Shown here piece by piece: positions 10,602 through 18,411 of a DNA stretch of 64,000 nucleotides. The DNA comes from an uncultured Eubacteriales bacterium (GTDB lineage: Bacteria; Bacillota; Clostridia; Oscillospirales; Oscillospiraceae). The notes beneath the pieces are model-generated. The model saw only the letters and a list, made by a program, of their open reading frames with translations, searched no databases and had not been told where the DNA came from. The stretch spans positions 2,387,766-2,451,765 of the forward strand of contig LT599017.1 in the NCBI GenBank assembly GCA_900079765.1. Reading direction: 5' to 3'. The first letter of the stretch is position 1. Each line of letters starts with the position of its first letter. The position numbers and the translations under genes are program-made.

Positions 10602-12011
10602 ATGCGCATGGAATATATCGGCCTATCTGAGCTCTCCGGCTCCCTCATTGCGCTTGAGGGCGTCTCCGGCGTGGGCTACGACGAGATGGCTGAAATCACG
10701 CTGGACAGCGGAGAGCGCCGCTATGGCCGCGTCATCCTCATCGACGGCGACAGGGTCATTCTGCAGGTCTTTGAGGGCACCAAGGGCATCTCTCTGGAGA
10801 ATGCCCGCACCCACTTCACCGGCAAGCCTATGGAGCTCTCTCTCTCCAGTGAGATGCTGGGCCGCATCTTTGACGGCGCGGGCCGTCCCATCGACGGGCT
10901 GGGGACCATCTACCCCAGCCAGCGCCGCAACATTAACGGCTCGGCCATCAATCCCGTCTCCCGCAAATACCCCCGCTCCTGCATCTATACCGGCATCTCG
11001 GCCATAGACGGCACATCTACCCTCATCCGGGGTCAGAAACTGCCCATCTTCTCCGGCTCGGGCATGAAGCACAACGAGCTGGCGGCCCAGATCGTCCGCC
11101 AGGCCAAAGTAGGGGACGAGGACGGCGAGTTCGCCATCGTCTTCGCCGCCATGGGCGTGAAGAACGACACCGCCGAGTTCTTCCGCCGCAACTTTGAGGA
11201 GGCGGGCGCGCTCCAGCGGGTGGTCATGTTCACGAATCTGGCGTCCGATCCCATCATCGAACGTATCCTCACCCCCCGCTGCGCCCTCACTGCCGCCGAG
11301 TATCTGGCCTTCGAGCTGGGATATCACGTCCTGGTCATCATGACCGACATGACCTCCTACTGCGAGGCCGTGCGTGAGTTCTCCTCCTCCAAGGGCGAAA
11401 TTCCCTCCCGCAAGGGTTTCCCCGCCTATCTGTACTCCGATCTCGCTTCCCTCTACGAGCGCGCCGGCATGATTCATGGGAAGACCGGCTCGGTGACCCA
11501 GGTGCCCATTCTCACCATGCCCAACGACGATATTACCCACCCCATCCCCGACCTGACGGGCTATATCACCGAGGGTCAGATCGTCCTGGACCGGGACATG
11601 GACCAGCGCGGCATCTACCCCCCCATCTCCATCCTCCCCTCCCTCTCCCGTCTGATGAAGGACGGCATCGGCAAGGGTTTCACCCGTGAGGACCACCCCG
11701 ACGTCTCGAACCAGCTTTTCGCGTCCTACTCCAAGGTACAGGACGCCCGGAGCCTCGCCAGTGTTATCGGCGAGGATGAGCTCAGCGAGACCGACCGCCA
11801 GTACCTGGAGTTCGGCCGTGCGTTCGAGCAATACTTCATCAACCAGGATATGATGGCCAACCGCACCATCGACGAGACCCTGGACCTGGGCTGGCAGCTC
11901 CTCACTTTCCTCCCCAAGGGCGAGCTGGACCGTATGGATGCCGCCACCATCGACGCCCACTATGTCGAAGGGGCCTACAAGTCCCTCGCTCCCTCCGGAG
12001 CCGCTCTTTAA
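10602..12011 (+). CDS. V-type ATP synthase subunit B (non-catalytic)
   Basis: A 469-residue subunit starting [21 protein letters not shown]. The nucleotide-site region reads [13 protein letters not shown], the degenerate P-loop of the non-catalytic B subunit, followed by [20 protein letters not shown] and [37 protein letters not shown] blocks (only partly quoted here by family). The ATG at 10602 is preferred over an in-frame GTG at 10593 because GAGGTGA (10590-10596) lies just upstream. It alternates with subunit A in the hexameric head. Confidence 0.95.
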   Translation: MRMEYIGLSELSGSLIALEGVSGVGYDEMAEITLDSGERRYGRVILIDGDRVILQVFEGTKGISLENARTHFTGKPMELSLSSEMLGRIFDGAGRPIDGLGTIYPSQRRNINGSAINPVSRKYPRSCIYTGISAIDGTSTLIRGQKLPIFSGSGMKHNELAAQIVRQAKVGDEDGEFAIVFAAMGVKNDTAEFFRRNFEEAGALQRVVMFTNLASDPIIERILTPRCALTAAEYLAFELGYHVLVIMTDMTSYCEAVREFSSSKGEIPSRKGFPAYLYSDLASLYERAGMIHGKTGSVTQVPILTMPNDDITHPIPDLTGYITEGQIVLDRDMDQRGIYPPISILPSLSRLMKDGIGKGFTREDHPDVSNQLFASYSKVQDARSLASVIGEDELSETDRQYLEFGRAFEQYFINQDMMANRTIDETLDLGWQLLTFLPKGELDRMDAATIDAHYVEGAYKSLAPSGAAL

Positions 12012-12081
12012 TCTCCCATACTCTGGTGATCAGTCTTTCATACACCCACTAAAAAATACTTTTTGAAGGAGGTGTCTCACT

Positions 12082-12693
12082 ATGGCCGCCGTGCTCCCAA
12101 CCAAAGGTAACCTGATGGCCACCAAGCGCTCCCGCGCCCTGGCCCAGACCGGCTACGAGCTAATGGACCGCAAGCGCAATATCCTTATCCGCGAGATCAT
12201 GTCCCTGATGGAAAAGGCCCAAGAGGTCCAGGCCCAGATCGACACCGTCTTCACCGAGGCTTACGCCGCCCTCCAGCGGGCCAACATCGACCTCGGCATC
12301 TGCGACCGCATTGCCGAGGCCGTGGATCTGGACGACTCTCTGGAAATCCAGTACCGCTCGGTCATGGGCGTGGAACTGCCCCATCTGGCCGGCACGCCCA
12401 CCCCCGCCCGCCCCGGATACGGTTTCGCATTCACCAGCTCCGCTCTGGACGACGCCTACGTCAAATTCCGCCGCGTCAAGGAGCTGACGAGTCAGCTCGC
12501 CGAGGTGGAGACCTCCATCTACCGTCTGGCCGAGTCCATCAAAAAGGCCCAGAAACGGGCCAACGCCTTGGAAAACATCGTCATTCCCGGCTTTAACGAG
12601 ACCATCCGCGTCATCACCGATGCCCTGGAGGAAAAGGAGCGCGAGGAGTTCGTCCGCCTCAAGGTCATCAAGTCCTATCAGAACAAGAGATAG
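12082..12693 (+). CDS. V-type ATP synthase subunit D (rotor shaft)
   Basis: A 203-residue coiled-coil protein starting MAAVLPTKGNLMATKRSRALAQTGYELMDRKRNILIREI, the standard subunit D start (PTKxNL...L...G..LL..KR). The C-terminal helix ends RANALENIVIPGFNETIRVITDALEEKEREEF, also characteristic. It is the central shaft turning inside the A3B3 head. AGGAGGTG (from 12067) sets the start. It is the last gene of the operon and is followed by a terminator. Confidence 0.93.
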   Translation: MAAVLPTKGNLMATKRSRALAQTGYELMDRKRNILIREIMSLMEKAQEVQAQIDTVFTEAYAALQRANIDLGICDRIAEAVDLDDSLEIQYRSVMGVELPHLAGTPTPARPGYGFAFTSSALDDAYVKFRRVKELTSQLAEVETSIYRLAESIKKAQKRANALENIVIPGFNETIRVITDALEEKEREEFVRLKVIKSYQNKR

Positions 12694-12695
12694 TC

Positions 12696-12730
12696 AACGA
12701 GCCCGCCAATTTGAATGGCGGGCTCGTTTT
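12696..12730 (+). terminator. Terminator of the V-ATPase operon
   Basis: A 13-bp stem AACGAGCCCGCCA / TGGCGGGCTCGTT with a 7-nt loop and a T-run (12727-12730) begins 3 bp after the subunit D stop codon. Confidence 0.85.
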
Positions 12731-12856
12731 CTGTTCTCCCCGGCGGGGAAGCGCACCGCCGCGCCTGAAAAATTGTGCCTCACTATAAGTAGGGCGGCGA
12801 CATACCCCACCGCCGTTCTTTTGTCGCTATCCCCCAAAATTTCTCCTTGCGCCCTC

Positions 12857-12885
12857 TTGACATTCTATCCTCTCGATGATATCAT
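12857..12885 (+). promoter_or_regulatory. Promoter of the SPFH / ribbon-helix-helix operon
   Basis: Consensus -35 TTGACA (12857-12862), 17-bp spacer and -10 TATCAT (12880-12885). The -10 is overlapped by the tandem palindromes at 12877-12895. Confidence 0.75.
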
Positions 12886-12895
12886 TTTGATATCA
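12877..12895. promoter_or_regulatory. Tandem 8-bp palindromes, likely operator
   Basis: TGATATCA (12877-12884), three T, then TGATATCA again (12888-12895). Each copy is self-complementary and their centres are 11 bp apart, one helical turn. Ribbon-helix-helix dimers typically bind such adjacent subsites. The pair covers the -10 element, so a bound protein would repress; the RHH gene at 13984 in the same operon is the obvious candidate. Confidence 0.55.
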
Positions 12896-12923
12896 AAAAA
12901 TAACATCTTATCGGAGGCCGCTT

Positions 12924-13979
12924 ATGAGCAACAACGAGCTCTTCTCCCAGCAGAAACACATCACCGCGAAGAGCGGGATGGCCGTTCTTCTTCTCAACAC
13001 CCTCGCGATCCTCGCTTTCATTGCCATCTTCGTCTTCGGTATCCTCTTCACCGACGCCGCAGGGGAGGCAGGCCGTTCCATTGCTCCCTCCGTGACCCTG
13101 ATCGTCGTCTCCGCCGTCATGGGTTTCCTGGTCTGCCCCATCCTCTACTGCGGGCTGAAGGTCCTTAAGCCCAACGAAGCCCTGGTGCTCACCCTCTTCG
13201 GCAAGTATTACGGCACCCTGGAGGGCGCGGGATTCTACTTTGTCAATCCCTTCGTCTCCGCCGTCAACCCCACTAAGCCCTCCGCGGCAGCAGCCGCCGC
13301 AGCCGCGGTCACCATGGCTGAGCAGCAGAAACGCTCCCCCGGCCGCACCGATAAATCCGAGCCTACCGACACCGCCGCCGGCAAGGCCGTCTCTCTAAAG
13401 GTCATGACCCTCAATAACGACCGCCAGAAGGTCAACGACAAGCTGGGCAACCCCATCGAGATCGGCGTGGTGGTCATTTGGCGGGTGGTCAACGCCGCCA
13501 AGGCTGTCTTCAACGTGGATAACTACATCTCCTTCCTCTCCATCCAGGCCGACAGCTCCCTGCGCAACATCGTCCGGCTCTACCCCTACGACATCTGGGC
13601 CGAGAACGAAGATGCCGACGAGCTCTCCCTCCGGGGCAGCAGCCAGGAGGTGGCCCTCAAGCTCAAACAGGAGCTCCAGTCCAAGGTGGAGGACGCCGGG
13701 CTCGAGATTGTGGAGACCCGCATCACCCACCTGGCCTACGCCCCCGAGATCGCCGCCGCCATGCTCCAGCGCCAGCAGGCCAGCGCCATCATCGACGCCC
13801 GCAAGCTCATTGTGGAGGGGGCCGTTGGCATGGTGGACATGGCCCTTCAGAAGCTCAGCGAAAACCAGATTGTGGAGCTGGATGATGAGCGCAAGGCCGC
13901 CATGGTCTCCAACCTCCTGGTGGTCCTCTGCGGCAGCAAGGAGGCCCAGCCCGTGGTGAACAGCGGTTCCCTGTTCTAA
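12924..13979 (+). CDS. SPFH / band-7 domain membrane protein
   Basis: A 351-residue protein with two N-terminal membrane segments (about residues 20-45 and 55-78), then an SPFH domain: [50 protein letters not shown], and a coiled-coil C-terminal part ([45 protein letters not shown]). An alanine run and a charged linker (about residues 115-150) interrupt the SPFH core. Such proteins form ring or cage scaffolds on the inner membrane face. The ribosome binding site is CGGAGG. It is co-transcribed with a small Arc-like protein 4 bp downstream. Confidence 0.88.
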   Translation: MSNNELFSQQKHITAKSGMAVLLLNTLAILAFIAIFVFGILFTDAAGEAGRSIAPSVTLIVVSAVMGFLVCPILYCGLKVLKPNEALVLTLFGKYYGTLEGAGFYFVNPFVSAVNPTKPSAAAAAAAAVTMAEQQKRSPGRTDKSEPTDTAAGKAVSLKVMTLNNDRQKVNDKLGNPIEIGVVVIWRVVNAAKAVFNVDNYISFLSIQADSSLRNIVRLYPYDIWAENEDADELSLRGSSQEVALKLKQELQSKVEDAGLEIVETRITHLAYAPEIAAAMLQRQQASAIIDARKLIVEGAVGMVDMALQKLSENQIVELDDERKAAMVSNLLVVLCGSKEAQPVVNSGSLF

Positions 13980-13983
13980 GGCT

Positions 13984-14175
13984 ATGGAAAAAAACGATAC
14001 TGGGAAAAAACAGGTCCCCCTCCGCCTCTCGCCCGAGCTCTATAATAAACTCTCCGCCTGGGCCGAAGACGAGTTCCGCTCGGTCAACGGGCAGATCGAG
14101 TACCTCCTCACCGAGTGCGTCAAAAAGCGATACGGTTCCAAGCCCTCTAAGCAAAAAGGACCTGAAGAAGAATAA
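13984..14175 (+). CDS. Arc-like ribbon-helix-helix protein
   Basis: A 63-residue protein: [19 protein letters not shown], then [30 protein letters not shown], which fits the Arc fold (beta strand QVPLRL, helix A, a Ser/Asn-Gly turn, helix B). The C-terminus is charged and probably disordered. It starts 4 bp after the SPFH gene, so translation is coupled. Pairs of SPFH and Arc-type proteins recur in Firmicutes; the DNA target is unknown, but tandem palindromes in the operon promoter (12877-12895) suggest autoregulation. Confidence 0.8.
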   Translation: MEKNDTGKKQVPLRLSPELYNKLSAWAEDEFRSVNGQIEYLLTECVKKRYGSKPSKQKGPEEE

Positions 14176-14228
14176 CAAGGCCGCCGTCCGGGATGTGTTT
14201 CTCCGGACGGCGGCCTTGTTATTCTTTT
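14167..14228. terminator. Bidirectional terminator between the SPFH operon and the uracil-DNA glycosylase
   Basis: A very long stem AATAACAAGGCCGCCGTCCGG / CCGGACGGCGGCCTTGTTATT (each arm about 20 bp) with a 12-nt loop, TCTTTT on the plus side and A-rich sequence on the other, serving the convergent genes. Confidence 0.85.
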
Positions 14229-14234
14229 GTCTTC

Positions 14235-14801
14235 TCAATAGGTCCGCTCGCAAACCTCATTGATTTTGTCCTGGAGGCTCTTTAGGTCCGCAAAGGCCTC
14301 CGGTTTCTTCCGGGGGTCTCGCAGGAGGGCGGCGGGGTGGTAAAACGCGGTCATCCAAACGCCCGCCTTCTCCGTCCACTGCCCATGCTCTTTGGTGATC
14401 TTGAAGTCCTCCCGGATCAGTTTCATGGCAGCGATGCGGCCCAAGCACACGATGATTTTGGGCCGGATGATCGCCACCTGGTTGCGAAGGTAGCCGATGC
14501 AGGCCTCTTGCTCGATGCCCAGGGGGTCCCGGTTCTGGGGCGGGCGGCACTTCACCATATTGGTGATGTAAAGTTTCGTGCGGTCCATGTCGATAATCTC
14601 CAGCATGTCGTCCAGCAGCTTGCCCGCCCGGCCCACAAAGGGCAGGCCCCGCAGGTCCTCGTTCTCACCCGGCCCCTCGCCGACGAACATGACCTCGGCC
14701 TCCGGATTTCCGTCTCCGAATACAACATTAGTCCGCGTCTCCGCCAGGTCGCACTTCCGGCAGCCCAGGCACTCCTCCCGAAGCTCGTCCCACTTCTTCA
14801 C
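14235..14801 (-). CDS. Family 4-type uracil-DNA glycosylase
   Basis: A 188-residue enzyme. N-terminal cysteines C11/C14/C17 (ECLGCRKCDLAETR) plus cysteines in MVKCRPPQNRDP and QEACIGYL fit the 4Fe-4S cluster of family 4/5 enzymes. Catalytic motif A is VGEGPGENED; motif B is AFYHPAALLRDP near the C-terminus. It removes uracil from DNA. The GTG at 14801 matches the usual family N-terminus (xKWDELREEC) and has AGAGAGGA about 11 nt upstream; an alternative GTG at 14810 is too close to that site, and the open frame further upstream is not supported. Confidence 0.88.
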   Translation of the reverse strand: MKKWDELREECLGCRKCDLAETRTNVVFGDGNPEAEVMFVGEGPGENEDLRGLPFVGRAGKLLDDMLEIIDMDRTKLYITNMVKCRPPQNRDPLGIEQEACIGYLRNQVAIIRPKIIVCLGRIAAMKLIREDFKITKEHGQWTEKAGVWMTAFYHPAALLRDPRKKPEAFADLKSLQDKINEVCERTY

Positions 14802-15013
14802 CGCGCCCACATCCTCTCTTTTTTTCGACTTATTATAGCATAGCTTGGCCTGCTCTGTAAAATACTTTTCCCAACCCACGTAGGTCCGCACGCTACCGTC
14901 ACGCACCGGCAAATTGTGTGACACCCCATATGGCTGGGCTTGCCCCTGTTCCCCCTCCCCGAAACCGGAGTTTTGTGGTATGATAAATAAAAATCCCCGT
15001 GGGAGGTACGATG

Positions 15014-16375
15014 ATGACGGACCTGCGCCGACTTTCCGCCCTGGAGTTGGGCCAACTATTAGCTGATTGCAAGCTTTCTTTGGTTGACATACAAAACACG
15101 GCCGCAAATGATACTCTGAACGCCTTTATTACGAGAGTCCCCTTTCCCACTGCCCCAATGGAGGGCACCTCACCCCTGGCGGGGGTGCCCATGGCCTATA
15201 AGGACAATATCTGCACCAAGGACCTCCCCACCACCTGCGGCTCTAAGCTTCTCGCCGATTTTTTGCCCGCTTACGACGCCACAGTGGTTGAGCGGCTTGC
15301 CGCAGCCGGTGCTGTCTCTCTGGGCAAGCTGAACATGGACGAGTTCGCCATGGGCTCCTCCGGAGAGACCTCCTACTTCGGCCCCACAAAGAACCCCTGG
15401 GACCCGGCCCGCTCCCCCGGCGGATCCTCGGGAGGCTCGGCAGCCGCGGTGGCGGTAAGGCAGGTCTGGTACGCCCTGGGTACCGACACCGGCGGCAGCG
15501 TCCGCCAGCCAGCGGCCTACTGCGGCGTCACCGGCCTGAAACCCAGCTACGGCAGGGTGAGCCGGTACGGCCTCGTCGCTCACGCCTCGTCTCTGGACCA
15601 GATCGGCCCCATCGCCCCCACCGCAGCCGACTGCGCCGCCGTGCTGGACCTGATTTCGGGCAATGATCCCAGAGACGCTACCAGCCTGGACCTGCCCCCC
15701 ATAGGGACCCTGAGCGGTGACCTGCGGGGCAGAAGAATCGGCCTCCCGGTGGAGTGTTTCACTGAGGCGGTGGACGTCGAGGTTGCCGCCGCCGTTATGG
15801 AGGCCGCCCAGGTCCTGAAGGCCCGGGGGGCGAAGATGGAGCAGTGCTCCATCCCGGAGCTCAGACATGCCGCGGCGGCTTACTACGTCCTCTCCAGTGC
15901 GGAGGCAAGCTCCAACCTGGCTCGGTTCAGCGGCCCCAGGTACCCCAGCCGAACCGAGGGCTTTGGCAGCGAGGTCAAGCGGCGGATTATGCTGGGCACC
16001 TTCGTTCTCTCCGCTGAGGGCTATGAGGACTACTATCGTGAGGCCCAAAGGACCAGGGAGGCGCTCTGCCATGCCTTCGCCGCCGCCTTCGAGCGGTACG
16101 ACCTCCTTCTCACCCCCACGACCCCTACCACAGCCCCTCTTCTGGGGCTTACGTCGGAGGAGTGTCGGTCTTGCGACCTGTACACCGTCCCTGCAAATCT
16201 CGCCGGGCTGCCCGCGCTGAGCATGCCATGCGGATTTGATGGGCACGGCCTCCCCGTGGGTGCCCAGCTCATGGGACCTGCCCTGGGGGACGATTTAGTA
16301 CTCAGTGCCGCCCACGGTTATCAACTGGAGACAACCTGGCACCGAAACATTCCGGAGGGAGGAGGAGCGCTATGA
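15014..16375 (+). CDS. gatA: Asp-tRNA(Asn)/Glu-tRNA(Gln) amidotransferase subunit A
   Basis: A 453-residue amidase-signature enzyme. The Ser-cisSer-Lys triad is visible: K63 in MAYKDNICT, S138 in SPGGSSGGSAAAV and S162 in GTDTGGSVRQPAAY. It releases ammonia from glutamine for conversion of misacylated Asp-/Glu-tRNA. It is somewhat short (about 485 is usual), with a compressed N-terminus. GGAGGT (15002-15007) supports ATG 15014 (15011 is also possible). It overlaps gatB by 4 bp; no gatC precedes it. Confidence 0.95.
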   Translation: MTDLRRLSALELGQLLADCKLSLVDIQNTAANDTLNAFITRVPFPTAPMEGTSPLAGVPMAYKDNICTKDLPTTCGSKLLADFLPAYDATVVERLAAAGAVSLGKLNMDEFAMGSSGETSYFGPTKNPWDPARSPGGSSGGSAAAVAVRQVWYALGTDTGGSVRQPAAYCGVTGLKPSYGRVSRYGLVAHASSLDQIGPIAPTAADCAAVLDLISGNDPRDATSLDLPPIGTLSGDLRGRRIGLPVECFTEAVDVEVAAAVMEAAQVLKARGAKMEQCSIPELRHAAAAYYVLSSAEASSNLARFSGPRYPSRTEGFGSEVKRRIMLGTFVLSAEGYEDYYREAQRTREALCHAFAAAFERYDLLLTPTTPTTAPLLGLTSEECRSCDLYTVPANLAGLPALSMPCGFDGHGLPVGAQLMGPALGDDLVLSAAHGYQLETTWHRNIPEGGGAL

Positions 16376-17787
16376 CCTGGGAAACTATCATCGGACTGGA
16401 GACCCACGTAGAGCTTTCCACCTCGACAAAGCTTTTCTGCGGCTGCACCACTGCCTTTGGTGCCGCGCCCAACACCCAGTGCTGCGGCGTCTGCGCAGGG
16501 TTGCCGGGGGCGCTGCCAACGCTCAACGCTCAGGCAGTGGAGTATGCCGTCAAGGCCGCGTTGGCCCTGGGATGCACCATCACCCAGTGGTTTGGCTTTG
16601 ACCGCAAGCACTACTTCTACCCCGACCTGCCCAAGGGCTATCAAATCACTCAGCTGCGCACCCCCATTGGGCGGGACGGAATGGTGACTCTGCCGGGAGG
16701 GATGGTGCGCATCCACGAAATGCACCTTGAGGAAGACGCGGGAAAGCTTAAGCGCGACGCCGAAGGGGAAGCACAGTGCGACTACAACCGCTGCGGTGTG
16801 CCCCTCATAGAGATTGTCACTCACCCCGATTTCCGCGGCCCCGGAGAGGTCGTCGCCTATCTGGAAGCGCTGCGGGCCATCCTTCAATACCTGGGGGTAT
16901 CCGACTGCAAGATGCAGGAGGGGTCGCTGCGGTGCGACGTGAACATCTCCGTCCGCCCCACCGGGAGCGCTGCGCTGGGGACACGCACCGAGCTGAAGAA
17001 CCTTGGCTCCCTCCGGGCCATCGCCCAGGCCATTGAACACGAGAGCGCCCGGCAGATCGCTTTGCTGGAGGCGGGCGGGACAGTACTCCAGGAAACCCGC
17101 CATTGGGACGAAGACGCGGGTACCAGCAATCCCGCAAGGAGCAAGGAGGATGCGGCGGACTACCGCTATCTCCCGGAGCCGGATCTGCCAGCCGTGGAGC
17201 TCTCCGAGGCGTATATTTCCGCCCTAGCCACTGCCCAGCCGGAGCTGCCCGGCGCACGACGGGCGCGGTACGGGAGAGAGTACGGGCTGGGAGAGTATGA
17301 CGCAGAGATGCTCACCTCCCAGAGGGCGCTGGCCGACCTATTTGAGGGAGCCGTGGCCCTGGGCGCTCCTCCAAAGCAGTGTGCGAACTGGATTCTGGGC
17401 GAGGTGCTGCGGGCCCTCTCCTCCCGGGGACTTGAGATGGTGGAGCTGCCCCTCTCCTCTCGTACGCTGGCCCGGCTCATTAAGTTGGTGGCAATAGGCA
17501 CGCTCAACCGGAACACCGCCGCTGCCGTCCTAGACGCAGTGTTTGACAGCGATGGGGACATAGATGCATATGTGCGTGTGCATGGGCTGGAGCAGATCGG
17601 AGACACAACCCTGATTGGCCGGGCAGCGGAGGAGGCACTTGCCGCATACCCCAAGAGCGTGGAGGACTACCGCACCGGAAAAGAGAAAGCCATAGTATTT
17701 CTGGTAGGCCAGGTCATGCGGAAACTAGGCGGTAAGGCGGACCCCCAGGCAGTGAACCGGGCGGTAAGGGAGCGGCTGAATGGGTAA
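16372..17787 (+). CDS. gatB: Asp-tRNA(Asn)/Glu-tRNA(Gln) amidotransferase subunit B
   Basis: A 471-residue GatB, starting MTWETIIGLETHVELSTSTKLFCGC, with NTQCCGVCAGLPGALP (zinc-binding cysteines), RKHYFYPDLPKGYQITQ and the C-terminal YqeY-like tail domain (KAIVFLVGQVMRKLGGKADPQ). It phosphorylates the misacylated tRNA and adds ammonia from GatA. Start overlaps the gatA stop by 4 bp and the ribosome site AGGAGGAG lies in the gatA end. A strong terminator follows. Confidence 0.96.
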   Translation: MTWETIIGLETHVELSTSTKLFCGCTTAFGAAPNTQCCGVCAGLPGALPTLNAQAVEYAVKAALALGCTITQWFGFDRKHYFYPDLPKGYQITQLRTPIGRDGMVTLPGGMVRIHEMHLEEDAGKLKRDAEGEAQCDYNRCGVPLIEIVTHPDFRGPGEVVAYLEALRAILQYLGVSDCKMQEGSLRCDVNISVRPTGSAALGTRTELKNLGSLRAIAQAIEHESARQIALLEAGGTVLQETRHWDEDAGTSNPARSKEDAADYRYLPEPDLPAVELSEAYISALATAQPELPGARRARYGREYGLGEYDAEMLTSQRALADLFEGAVALGAPPKQCANWILGEVLRALSSRGLEMVELPLSSRTLARLIKLVAIGTLNRNTAAAVLDAVFDSDGDIDAYVRVHGLEQIGDTTLIGRAAEEALAAYPKSVEDYRTGKEKAIVFLVGQVMRKLGGKADPQAVNRAVRERLNG

Positions 17788-17836
17788 GATTTACCCCTTC
17801 GCCATTTTCCCATTGCGGGGGTAGGCCCAAGCGGCG

Positions 17837-17885
17837 AGGGGGCGGGTCGGGCATTAAAAATGCCCGACCCGCCCCCTATTTCTTT
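17837..17885 (+). terminator. Terminator of gatAB
   Basis: A perfect 18-bp GC-rich stem (17837-17854 with 17860-17877) around the loop TAAAA is followed by ATTTCTTT. It lies 50 bp after the gatB stop. Confidence 0.9.
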
Positions 17886-17977
17886 CCCCCGGAGGGCGGT
17901 GTCCTCAAAAAACGCCCTCCCGCCAGAGGCACGCCCTTCGAGGTGAAGAAGTATATATGAAAATATAAAAATACATC

Positions 17978-18006
17978 TTGCAATTTTCCCCCACATCGTG
18001 TAAGAT
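17978..18006 (+). promoter_or_regulatory. Promoter of the rsgA-RNHCP leader
   Basis: TTGCAA (17978-17983), 17-bp spacer, TAAGAT (18001-18006). Transcription would start near 18013, giving a leader of about 350 nt before the coding region. The stretch 17886-17977 holds nothing else recognisable. Confidence 0.5.
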
Positions 18007-18032
18007 AATGGCAGTACGTCAAGAAGGAGCTG

Positions 18033-18083
18033 ATGATTAGTGTCGCGTGCGATTTTTGTGGTGGCTCTCACCTGAAAAACTGA
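18033..18083 (+). CDS. Candidate leader peptide A (16 codons) upstream of rsgA-RNHCP
   Basis: ATG at 18033 gives MISVACDFCGGSHLKN and stop. The ribosome site AAGGAG (18024-18029) is only 3 nt away, which is short. It overlaps leader peptide B in another frame; at most one of the two is likely to be the true leader. Confidence 0.3.
   Translation: MISVACDFCGGSHLKN
18040..18075 (+). CDS. Candidate leader peptide B (11 codons) with an IFVV motif
   Basis: GTG at 18040 gives MSRAIFVVALT and stop, 10 nt after AAGGAG (18024-18029). IFVV at residues 5-8 resembles the IFVI and IAVV segments at which macrolide-bound ribosomes stall in ErmC- and ErmA-type leader peptides. The reading frame ends about 80 nt before the first of two intrinsic terminators, the usual layout of a stalling-controlled attenuator. 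The function is inferred only. Confidence 0.4.
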   Translation: MSRAIFVVALT

Positions 18084-18155
18084 ATACCGCGGAGCGGGAT
18101 GGAGGTATTTTTTCCATACCGTTTCCAGTCACCTGTCGTGAATACTGCTGTGCAG

Positions 18156-18179
18156 GACACGTCTGGCGTGTCTTTTTTT
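18156..18179 (+). terminator. First leader terminator (T1) upstream of rsgA-RNHCP
   Basis: GACACG (18156-18161) pairs with CGTGTC (18167-18172) across a 5-nt loop, followed by seven T. GTGTC inside the leader reading frame (18040-18044) is complementary to its 5' arm, so an alternative antiterminator pairing is possible. Confidence 0.75.
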
Positions 18180-18210
18180 GCGCCCTTTTTTAGGGGGCAG
18201 ACACGGCGGA

Positions 18211-18258
18211 GGTTCCCGCGGAGACAGACCACTTGGGTACTGTTTCCGCGGGTTTTTT
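18211..18258 (+). terminator. Second leader terminator (T2) upstream of rsgA-RNHCP
   Basis: CCCGCGGA (18215-18222) pairs perfectly with TCCGCGGG (18245-18252), extended inward by GACA/TGTT, followed by six T (18253-18258). With T1 this makes tandem terminators within 100 bp, ahead of the start codon at 18362. Confidence 0.8.
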
Positions 18259-18306
18259 GTGCCCATTTTCAAGAGAGAGCCCCAAAGTGAAAGGAGAAAT
18301 TGAATT

Positions 18307-18411
18307 ATGACTGTATTTTTACCGCGCAATATGATTTTTAACTTTTTGGAGGAAATACCACTTGAATATAGAAAGCTATGGGTTCAACCCCACTTTTTTA
18401 AACGGGAATGA
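18307..18411 (+). CDS. Small upstream reading frame overlapping the rsgA-RNHCP start
   Basis: ATG at 18307 with AAGGAG (18291-18296) 10 nt upstream encodes 34 residues (MTVFLPRNMIFNFLEEIPLE...). It lies in a different frame and overlaps the first 50 bp of the GTPase gene, including that gene's GGAGGA site (18348-18353). It may couple translation or expose the downstream ribosome site. The residues resemble no known protein. Confidence 0.4.
   Translation: MTVFLPRNMIFNFLEEIPLEYRKLWVQPHFFKRE

Noticed and set aside
10623-11960. Long minus-strand open frame (445 codons) inside the subunit B gene
   Set aside because: Shadow of the well-conserved V-ATPase subunit B; Gly/Val/His-rich low-complexity composition and no start signals.
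18080-18120. T-box riboswitch upstream of rsgA-RNHCP
   Set aside because: ATACCGCGG recalls the T-box bulge, but the AGGGTGG part and the other T-box stems are missing; the gene is not an aminoacyl-tRNA or amino-acid gene.
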